Shown here: piece by piece, positions 1 to 5,858 of the stretch
Numbering within the stretch: the stretch's first letter is position 1
Layout of the letters: each line of letters opens with the position of its first letter
Assembly (NCBI GenBank): GCA_029884035.1
Contig: JAOUIM010000086.1
Span: 1-11,008 of the forward strand
Reading direction: 5' to 3'
DNA length: 11,008 nucleotides
Source: Aquincola sp.
Lineage (GTDB): Bacteria; Pseudomonadota; Gammaproteobacteria; Burkholderiales; Burkholderiaceae_C
Program-made: the position numbers and the translations under genes
Notes under the pieces: model-generated
Database searches by the model: none
What the model was told of the DNA's origin: nothing
What the model saw: the letters and a program-made list of their open reading frames with translations, nothing else

Positions 1-390
1 GAAGCCGACTTCTTCAACGATTTGGTACAGCGCACCGGTTGCTGGTTGCTGCTGGACGTCAATAACCTCGTGGTCAACGCGCTCAACGCGAAGGCCGGCG
101 ATCCGGTGGCCACGGCGTGCGCCTTCGTCGATACGATCGATCCGCGCCATGTCGGCGAGATCCACCTGGCCGGCTACGACGACAGTGGCGAGCTCGTGAT
201 CGACGACCATGGCAGCCGGGTCCACCCCCCGGTGTGGCAGGTGTATGCCCATGCGATCCGCCGAATCGGCAGGGTCCCGACCTTGATCGAATGGGATACC
301 GGCCTGCCGTCGTTCGATGTGCTCCTGGCCGAGGCCCGCGAAGCTGACCGGGTCGCGGGCCTGCTCGCGCCTGAGGTGGTGGCAGCATGA
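1..390 (+). CDS. DUF692 family multinuclear iron oxygenase (BufB/HvfB-like), C-terminal part
   Basis: The 5' end is cut off by the window; 129 C-terminal residues are visible, about 45% of a typical DUF692 protein (about 280 aa). The family has a TIM-barrel with two or three iron ions and modifies Cys in small ribosomal peptides (MbnB, TglH and bufferin enzymes are members). Visible hallmarks are E-A-D-F-F at the left edge, LLLDVNN (fragment residues 16-22, metal-binding Asp), EIHLAGY (53-59, metal-binding His), IDDH (67-70) and TLIEWD (94-99, conserved Glu). It overlaps the next gene by 4 nt (ATGA, 387-390). The DUF2063 and DoxX genes that follow point to the bufferin/Hvf branch, not the methanobactin branch. 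The peptide precursor would be upstream and cannot be seen. Family assignment is firm; the substrate is inferred from context. Confidence 0.93.
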   Translation, partial: EADFFNDLVQRTGCWLLLDVNNLVVNALNAKAGDPVATACAFVDTIDPRHVGEIHLAGYDDSGELVIDDHGSRVHPPVWQVYAHAIRRIGRVPTLIEWDTGLPSFDVLLAEAREADRVAGLLAPEVVAA

Positions 391-1202
391 GTGGCGGCAC
401 CGCGTTCGACCGCGAAGCGCTGCGCCAGCAGATGCTGCTGCGCGCGTTGTGGCGCGACCGCGGCGCGCCGCTCGCGCTGCGTGGCTGGCTGCGCCAGTCG
501 ACCGACGCGGCGCTGGATCGCAGCCTCGCGGCCTACCGCGCCAATGCGGGCGCCTGCGCCGAGCGGGCACTCGACGCAGCCTTCCCGACGGTCGCCGCGC
601 TGGTCGGCGAGGCCTGTTTCGCCTCACTGTCACGTGACTTCTGGCAGCACCGTCCGCCTGTGCGCGGCGACCTCGGCGAGTGGGGCGACGCCCTGCCCGC
701 CTTCATCGCCGACAAGGAGAGCCTGGCCGCCGAGCCGTACCTGGCCGACAGTGCGCGCCTGGACTGGGCGGTGCACCGTGCGTCTCGCGCGGCCGACGCG
801 CCCTCCGTGCCGCAGGCGCTCGAGCGGTTGGCCGATGACGACCCGGCAGCCGTGCGCCTGGTGCTGAGCCCCGGCTCGGCACTGATCGAAAGCCGCTGGC
901 CGATCGCCTCGATCTGGCAGGCGCATCAGCGCACCGAGGCCAACCGCTTCGACGCCGTGCGCGAGGCCTTCGCGGCGCACCGCGCCGAGGCGGCGTTCGT
1001 CGTCCGCGACGGCTACGCGGTCAAGGTCCATGCGCTCGATGCGCGCGATGCGGGCTTCACGCGTTGCCTGCTCGATCGCCGCGGCTCGCTGGCTGCCGCG
1101 CTCGATGCGGCAGGCCCCTCCTTCGACCTTGCCCGCTGGCTGGCACGCGCAATCGGCGAGCGCTGGTTGGCAGCCCTCGAACCTCTGGAGCAATCCACAT
1201 GA
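387..1202 (+). CDS. DUF2063 protein, MNIO partner (BufC/HvfC-like)
   Basis: This 271-aa protein is the usual partner of DUF692 enzymes, thought to bind the precursor peptide and present it to the iron oxygenase. The N-terminal DUF2063 (putative DNA-binding domain family) region spans about residues 47-135: an AAYRANAG helix, then AALDAAFPTV-like text, LVGEACF, RPPVRGDLGEWG and a LADSARLDWAV segment. The C-terminal half (about 150-265) matches the position of the winged-helix, RRE-like domain of such partners, but I see no sharp motif in it. The ATG at 387 overlaps the preceding stop (ATGA) and has a strong ribosome site, GAGGTGG at 373-379, 7 nt upstream. It overlaps the DoxX gene in the same way. 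The old label of DNA-binding protein should not be read as a transcription factor in this context. Confidence 0.9.
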   Translation: MSGGTAFDREALRQQMLLRALWRDRGAPLALRGWLRQSTDAALDRSLAAYRANAGACAERALDAAFPTVAALVGEACFASLSRDFWQHRPPVRGDLGEWGDALPAFIADKESLAAEPYLADSARLDWAVHRASRAADAPSVPQALERLADDDPAAVRLVLSPGSALIESRWPIASIWQAHQRTEANRFDAVREAFAAHRAEAAFVVRDGYAVKVHALDARDAGFTRCLLDRRGSLAAALDAAGPSFDLARWLARAIGERWLAALEPLEQST

Positions 1203-1690
1203 ACCCGCTCGCCCGTCTCGTCTCGTTCTCGCAGCGCGGCATTGCCGCGATCGAGTCGCTGCAACCCGTGGCTCAACTGGCCGCCCGGCTGTACGTCGCG
1301 CAGGCCTTCTTCCTGTCCGGCCTGACGAAGATCCGCAACTGGGAGACGACGCTCGCGCTGTTCGACGACGAGTACCACGTGCCGCTGCTGCCGCCCGACG
1401 TCGCCGCCGTGATGGGCACCGCCGGCGAACTCGTCCTGCCGGTGCTGCTCGCGCTCGGGCTGGCGGGGCGCTTTGGCGCGCTCGGCCTGTCGGTGGTCAA
1501 CGTCGTGGCGGTGCTGAGCCTCGAAGAGATCGCGCCGGCCGCGCTGCAGCAGCATGTGCTGTGGGGCAGCCTGCTCGTGGGTCTGGTGCTCTGGGGTCCG
1601 GGGCGCTGGTCGCTCGACCGCCTCATCGCGTCGCGCCTGCGCGGCAAACACGAGACCACGACACCCTACACTCGGGCTGCCCGCGCCTGA
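1199..1690 (+). CDS. DoxX family membrane protein (BufD/HvfD-like)
   Basis: This 163-aa inner-membrane protein has four predicted helices (about 22-42, 66-88, 92-108 and 118-133). The DoxX signature is clear: LYVAQAFFLSGLTKIRNW (31-48), then LFDDEYHVPLLPP (54-66) and GTAGELVLPVLLALGL (73-88). DoxX proteins of this subgroup close DUF692/DUF2063 operons; a redox or quinone-linked role is often suggested but not established. The chosen ATG (1199-1201) overlaps the DUF2063 stop (ATGA) and is preceded by GGAG at 1187-1190, 8 nt away. The frame stays open upstream to 1064, but that part duplicates coding sequence of the previous gene and is not likely translated. The C-terminal tail after residue 145 is polar and probably cytoplasmic. 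Confidence 0.92.
   Translation: MNPLARLVSFSQRGIAAIESLQPVAQLAARLYVAQAFFLSGLTKIRNWETTLALFDDEYHVPLLPPDVAAVMGTAGELVLPVLLALGLAGRFGALGLSVVNVVAVLSLEEIAPAALQQHVLWGSLLVGLVLWGPGRWSLDRLIASRLRGKHETTTPYTRAARA
1667..1672 (+). promoter_or_regulatory. Possible -10 element for the ynj-type operon
   Basis: TACACT lies inside the last codons of the DoxX gene, 37 nt before the ynjB-like ATG. It resembles a sigma-70 -10 hexamer in unusually A/T-rich local sequence. No convincing -35 hexamer lies 16-18 nt upstream (GCAAAC at 1644-1649 is poor). It could give the ynj genes a promoter separate from the bufferin-type genes. This is a guess from sequence alone. Confidence 0.22.
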
Positions 1691-1708
1691 ACTTTGCGGA
1701 GAACCGGC

Positions 1709-2899
1709 ATGCTGCACCGCCGTCAACTTCTTCTCGCCGCATCCGGCCTGCCGCTGCCGGTGCTTGCACAGGGCAGCGAATGGTCGCGCATCGAGGCGGC
1801 TGCGCGCGGACAGACGGTGTACTTCAACGCCTGGGCCGGCAGCGAGCGCATCAACGCCTACCTGCAATGGGCCGCCGGTGAACTGGCGCAGCGCCACGGC
1901 GTCAAGCTCGAGCACGTCAAGATCACCGACACCGCCGAGGCGGTGAAGCGGGTGCGCACAGAGAAGGGGGCTGGCCGCAGCAGCGACGGGTCGGTCGATC
2001 TGTTGTGGATCAACGGCGAGAACTTCCTCGCGATGAAGCGCGAGGGCCTGCTGTACGGCCCGTGGAGCGAGAAGCTGCCGAACTATGCGAACGTCGACAC
2101 CACGGGCAAGCCGACGACACGGATCGACTTCTCGGAACCGGTCGACGGCCTCGAGGCGCCTTGGGGCATGGCCCAACTGACGTTCTATGCCGACAGCGTG
2201 CGCGTACCGCAGGCGCCATCGAGCTTTTTCGAACTGCTCGAATGGGCGAAGCGGAATCCCGGCCGTTTCACCTACCCCAAGCCCCCGGCGTTCCACGGCA
2301 CGACCTTCCTCAAGCAGGTGCTGCTCGAGACGATGCCCGACCGCAATCCGCTGTACGCACCGCATGTGGCCGATCGCTTCGAGGCGATGACCGCGCCGCT
2401 GTGGAGCGCCCTCGATGCGCTGCACCCGCACCTGTGGAAGCAGGGCAGGCAGTTCCCCGCCAGCAACACGGTGATGCGACAGATGCTCGCCGACGGCGAA
2501 CTGGCGATTTCGCTGACCTTCAATCCGAACGAGATCGCCAACCAGATCGCGGCCAAGACGCTGCCGGCGACCGTCGTGCCTTATCAGCATGCGGCCGGCA
2601 CGATCGGCAACACGCACTTCCTCGCGATCCCCTTCAACGCGCGCGCGAAAGAGGCCGCCCAGCTGGCGGCGAACTTCTTCCTCTCGCCCGCAGCGCAGGC
2701 GCGCAAGGCCGACATCAAGGTCTGGGGCGATCCCACCGTGCTGGCGCTGGACAAGCTCTCGGCGACCGACCGAGCGCTGTTCACCGCGGCGGCAGCGCGG
2801 GGGCAACTGGCCAAGACCGCACCGACGCTGCCGGAGCCCCACGGCTCGTGGGTCGACCCGATCGAACGCGAGTGGGCAAGGCGCCACGGCCAGGGCTGA
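1709..2899 (+). CDS. ynjB: ABC transporter solute-binding protein, YnjB family
   Basis: This 396-aa protein (E. coli YnjB is about 388 aa) is the presumed periplasmic binding component of the YnjBCD importer; its ligand is unknown. The N-terminus MLHRRQLLLAASGLPLPVLA is an export signal with a twin Arg, somewhat Tat-like, cleaved near LAQG. YnjB-type signatures follow: GQTVYFNAWAGS (34-45), VDLLWINGENF (about 96-106), EAPWGMAQLTFYA, YPKPPAFHGTTFL, LHPHLWKQGRQFP, ISLTFNPNE, GTIGNTHF, and ANFFLSPAAQARKADIKVWG near the C-terminus. The ATG at 1709 is preferred because GGAGA (1698-1702) lies 6 nt upstream and it starts the signal peptide directly; a TTG at 1694 would add five residues. It begins 18 bp after the DoxX stop, so read-through from the upstream operon is plausible. 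Confidence 0.93.
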   Translation: MLHRRQLLLAASGLPLPVLAQGSEWSRIEAAARGQTVYFNAWAGSERINAYLQWAAGELAQRHGVKLEHVKITDTAEAVKRVRTEKGAGRSSDGSVDLLWINGENFLAMKREGLLYGPWSEKLPNYANVDTTGKPTTRIDFSEPVDGLEAPWGMAQLTFYADSVRVPQAPSSFFELLEWAKRNPGRFTYPKPPAFHGTTFLKQVLLETMPDRNPLYAPHVADRFEAMTAPLWSALDALHPHLWKQGRQFPASNTVMRQMLADGELAISLTFNPNEIANQIAAKTLPATVVPYQHAAGTIGNTHFLAIPFNARAKEAAQLAANFFLSPAAQARKADIKVWGDPTVLALDKLSATDRALFTAAAARGQLAKTAPTLPEPHGSWVDPIEREWARRHGQG

Positions 2900-4539
2900 G
2901 CCCTGGCGCGCGCGTGGGTGCGCTCGCCGCGCCGGCGTTGCTGTTCGCGCTGCCACTGGCGGCGGCCCTGCCGGTGGCGCTGTGGATCGGCGTCGATGGC
3001 AGAGCGTGGCGCGCCCTGGTGGCCGATCCCCTGCTGCCGCGCGCGCTCTGGCTGTCCGTCACGATCGCGGTGGTGTCGTCGGTGCTGGCCACTGCGCTCG
3101 CGCTGTGGCTCGTGACCCACCTTCACGGTACGCGTTCGTGGCAACGCATGACCCGTGCCGTCGGACCGATGCTCGCGCTGCCGCACGCAGCGTTCGCGAT
3201 CGGGCTCGCGCTGCTCGTGATGCCGGCCGGACTGATCGCGCGACTGCTGGCCGTGCCACTGGGCTGGACGGTGCCGCCCGACTGGCCCACGGTCAACGAT
3301 CCGAACGGCGTGGGCCTGATGCTCGTGCTCGTCGCCAAGGAGTTGCCGTTCGTGCTCTGGAATCTCGTCGCCGTGCTCGCACGGCCCGAGGTGGCGCAGC
3401 AGTTGCGCGGCTGGCTCGCCGGCGGACGCACGCTGGGCTACCGCGACAGTGCAATCTGGTGGCGCGTGCTGTGGCCGCTGCTGCTGCCGCGCCTGGCATG
3501 GCCGCTGCTCGCCGTGCTGGCCTACAGCCTGACGGTGGTCGATCTGGCGCTGATCATCGGCCCGGCGTCGCCACCGACGCTGGCCGTGCTCGCCTGGCAG
3601 GGCTTGCAGGATGGCGATCCGCTGCGCAATGCCGAGGGGGCGGCGGCGGCCGTCCTGCTCGCCTTCGTGCTCGCGGGGCTGGTCGCCTTGGTCACGATGC
3701 TTGCCATCGCGGGCGGACGGGCCTGGCGCCGCGTGGGCAGCAACGGGGTGCGCACCCGATCCCTTGGAGAGCGTTCGATGGCGCGCCTCGCATGGTGGCT
3801 CATGCTCGCGCTCTATGGCACCGTCGCGGCGCTGATCGCACTGTCGTCGCTCACCGGCGTGTGGACATTCCCTTGGCTCGCGCCGCAATCGTGGTCGATG
3901 GGCGCGTGGGCGCAGGTGCTCGACGGCGCCGACACGCTGGTGCTGTCTGCGGGGCTCGGTGTGTCCGCCACCGCCGCCGCGCTGGCGCTCGCACTGCTGT
4001 GGTTCGAGGCCACGCCGCCCGGCTGGGACCGGCGCGTGATGCCGCTCGTCCTGGCGCCGCTCGTGATTCCGCCGCTGCTGATGCTGACCGGCCTGTACCG
4101 GCTCGCACTGCCGCTGCGGCTGGACGGCACGCTTGCGGGCCTGGCCTGGGTGCACACGCTCGCGGCACTGCCCTATGTGTTCGTCGCGCTGGCACCGTCA
4201 TGGCGCAGCTTCGACGTGCGCTACGAACACACCGCGCTGGCGCTGGGTCGCTCGCGCGCTGCCTTCTGGTGGCATGTCAAGGCGCCCTTGCTCGCCTCAC
4301 CGATGGCTGCCGCACTGGCGGTGGGCTTTGCGGTCAGCGTGGCGCAGTACCTGCCCACGCAGTTCATCGGCGCCGGCCGGCATGCCACGGTCACGACCGA
4401 AGCGGTGACGCTCGCCTCCGGTGGCCAGCGCCACACCGCCGCCGCGTTCGCCGTGCTGCAGGCGTTGTTGCCAGCGATCGGTTTCGGCATCGCCGCCTGG
4501 GTCGCGCAGCGGCGGCAACCGGCGCACCCTGATGCTTGA
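2872..4539 (+). CDS. ynjC: ABC transporter permease, fused double-domain YnjC family
   Basis: The product is an inner-membrane permease of about 555 aa with two binding-protein-dependent transport domains in one chain, as in E. coli YnjC (about 511 aa). About 12 hydrophobic segments are visible. The ATPase-docking (EAA-like) loops are GGRTLGYRDSAIWWRVLWPL (about 184-203) in the first half and a matching ALALGRSRAAFWWHVKAPLL in the second (about 453-472). The start is uncertain. No ATG is suitable. GTG at 2872 (used here) overlaps ynjB by 28 nt and gives Lys/Arg residues before helix 1. GTG at 2914 would shorten it by 14 residues, and a CTG at 2896 forms a CTGA overlap with the ynjB stop. None has a good ribosome site. 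A 3' overlap of 8 nt with the ATPase gene indicates coupled translation. Confidence 0.88.
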   Translation: MGKAPRPGLSPGARVGALAAPALLFALPLAAALPVALWIGVDGRAWRALVADPLLPRALWLSVTIAVVSSVLATALALWLVTHLHGTRSWQRMTRAVGPMLALPHAAFAIGLALLVMPAGLIARLLAVPLGWTVPPDWPTVNDPNGVGLMLVLVAKELPFVLWNLVAVLARPEVAQQLRGWLAGGRTLGYRDSAIWWRVLWPLLLPRLAWPLLAVLAYSLTVVDLALIIGPASPPTLAVLAWQGLQDGDPLRNAEGAAAAVLLAFVLAGLVALVTMLAIAGGRAWRRVGSNGVRTRSLGERSMARLAWWLMLALYGTVAALIALSSLTGVWTFPWLAPQSWSMGAWAQVLDGADTLVLSAGLGVSATAAALALALLWFEATPPGWDRRVMPLVLAPLVIPPLLMLTGLYRLALPLRLDGTLAGLAWVHTLAALPYVFVALAPSWRSFDVRYEHTALALGRSRAAFWWHVKAPLLASPMAAALAVGFAVSVAQYLPTQFIGAGRHATVTTEAVTLASGGQRHTAAAFAVLQALLPAIGFGIAAWVAQRRQPAHPDA

Positions 4540-5185
4540 ACTCGCCGACGTCACGATCCGTGTGCACGGCCGCACGCTGGTCGACCGTCTTTCGGCCAGG
4601 GTCGCGCCGGGTGACGTGCTGGCCGTGACGGGTGCGAGCGGCACGGGCAAGTCGAGCCTGCTGGCGTGGATCGCGGGCACGCTCGAGGCACCGTTCGAGG
4701 CCAGCGGAGGTCTGGTGCTCGACGGCCGCGACCTCACCTCGCTGCCGATCCAGCAACGGCACATCGGCCTGCTGTTCCAGGACGACTTGCTGTTTCCGCA
4801 CATGAGCGTGCACGACAACCTGCTGTTCGCACTGCCCGCCCGCGTCGCGTCGGATGGCCGCAGCACGACTGCCACTCGGGCGCAACGCCTTGCCGCCGCC
4901 GATGAGGCACTGACCGGCGCCGGTCTGGGCGGCTTCGGCCCGCGGCTGCCCGCGAGCCTGTCGGGCGGCCAGCGTTCTCGCGTCTCGCTTCTGCGCGCGC
5001 TGCTGGCGCAGCCGCAGGCGTTGCTGCTCGACGAGCCGTTCTCCAAGCTCGACGCCGCGCTGCGCGCGCAGATGCGCGCCTTCACGTTCTCCACGCTGCG
5101 CGGACGCCGCGTGCCGGCGGTGCTGGTGACGCACGACCAGGCAGATATTCCGCACGGCGCCCAGGTCGTGAGCCTCGATGCTTGA
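4532..5185 (+). CDS. ynjD: ABC transporter ATP-binding protein, YnjD family
   Basis: This 217-aa ATPase would drive the YnjBC-type importer on the cytoplasmic face; E. coli YnjD has the same length. All catalytic motifs are intact: Walker A GASGTGKSS (34-42), Q-loop Gln83 in LLFQDD, signature LSGGQ (143-147) with RSRVSLLRALLAQ behind it, Walker B ALLLDEP (163-169), D-loop SKLD (171-174) and H-loop His201 in VTHDQ. There is no C-terminal regulatory extension. The ATG overlaps the permease stop by 8 nt (ATGCTTGA), without a clear ribosome site, so its translation probably depends on the permease gene. An earlier in-frame ATG at 4421 lies wholly inside the permease gene and is rejected. Function as an ABC ATPase is certain; the transported substrate is not known. 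Confidence 0.95.
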   Translation: MLELADVTIRVHGRTLVDRLSARVAPGDVLAVTGASGTGKSSLLAWIAGTLEAPFEASGGLVLDGRDLTSLPIQQRHIGLLFQDDLLFPHMSVHDNLLFALPARVASDGRSTTATRAQRLAAADEALTGAGLGGFGPRLPASLSGGQRSRVSLLRALLAQPQALLLDEPFSKLDAALRAQMRAFTFSTLRGRRVPAVLVTHDQADIPHGAQVVSLDA

Positions 5186-5795
5186 TCGCGTCGCGAGTGC
5201 TGCGCTCAGGCCTGCTCTCGAAGCAGGAGCGCGGGTGCTGATGCGTGCGGGCGTCGGCGCCGACGCAGTCACGATCGCAGGCTTCGCCATCGGGGTGGCC
5301 GCCGCCGCCGCGATCGCGCTGCAGGCCACCGTGATCGGACTGGCCTTGCTGCTTGCCAGTCGGCTGGCCGACGGGCTGGACGGACCGGTCGCGCGGCTGA
5401 CCACGCCGACCGATCGTGGCGCCTTCCTCGACATCACGCTGGACTTTCTCTATTACTCCAGCGTGCCGCTTGCGTTCGCCATCGCGGACCCGACCGCGAA
5501 CGCGTTGCCGGCGGCGGTGCTGCTGGCGGCCTTCATCGGCACCGGTTCGAGCTTTCTCGCGTTCGCAGTCCTCGCCGAAAGGCGCGGCCTGGCAAGCGAC
5601 GCGTACCCGAGCAAGGGCTTCTTCTACCTCGGCGGCCTCGCCGAGGCCACCGAGACACTGATCTGCTTCGCACTGATGTGCCTGTGGCCAACCCACTTCG
5701 CATGGTGGGCCTACGGGTTCGCGGCGCTGTGCACACTCACGATCGCGACGCGCATCGTCGGCGGCGCAACGGTCCTGTCTCGCAAACACCCTTGA
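5178..5795 (+). CDS. ynjF: CDP-alcohol phosphatidyltransferase family protein, YnjF-like
   Basis: This 205-aa integral membrane protein (E. coli YnjF is about 206 aa) belongs to the enzymes that join a CDP-activated lipid or alcohol to a second alcohol. The metal-binding signature is complete: Asp68-Gly69-x2-Ala72-Arg73, then Gly81, Asp85 and Asp89 (DGPVAR ... GAFLDITLD), with Asp65 just before it. Around it are about six hydrophobic segments, including 28-60, 92-130 and 155-195. The acceptor alcohol is unknown; the family includes phosphatidylglycerophosphate, cardiolipin and inositol-type synthases, and YnjF itself is uncharacterised. Its start overlaps the ATPase gene by 8 nt with the same ATGCTTGA junction seen at 4532. 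The conserved place directly behind the transporter suggests a functional link, perhaps transfer of the imported compound to lipid, which is only inference. Confidence 0.92.
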   Translation: MLDRVASAALRPALEAGARVLMRAGVGADAVTIAGFAIGVAAAAAIALQATVIGLALLLASRLADGLDGPVARLTTPTDRGAFLDITLDFLYYSSVPLAFAIADPTANALPAAVLLAAFIGTGSSFLAFAVLAERRGLASDAYPSKGFFYLGGLAEATETLICFALMCLWPTHFAWWAYGFAALCTLTIATRIVGGATVLSRKHP

Positions 5796-5858
5796 ACGTG
5801 TAAGTTCCGCCAACCACGACTCGACCCAACAAGAACCCTCTGAGATTCAACGAGAGCC
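5796..5858 (+). other. Short intergenic gap between ynjF-like and reductase genes
   Basis: This 63-bp gap is the largest break between 1 and 8809. I see no clear promoter hexamers and no stem-loop terminator, so transcription may continue from the ynj genes into the reductase gene. The only ribosome-site-like text is CGAGAG at 5851-5856, very close to the ATG at 5859. Confidence 0.4.

Noticed and set aside
387..1202. Transcription factor (from the DNA-binding label of DUF2063)
   Set aside because: Operon position with DUF692 and DoxX indicates a peptide-modification partner; no helix-turn-helix signature is evident.
1013..2956. A 647-codon open frame on the - strand
   Set aside because: It lies opposite three well-supported + strand genes and its translation is Arg/Gln/His-rich, low-complexity text typical of antisense frames in high-GC DNA.
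2584..4155. A 523-codon open frame on the - strand
   Set aside because: It is antisense to the permease gene, rich in His/Gln/Arg, and has no recognisable domain.
2589..4532. A 647-codon + strand frame overlapping the permease
   Set aside because: It is Arg/Ala-rich and has no membrane segments, whereas the alternative frame gives a textbook YnjC-type permease.
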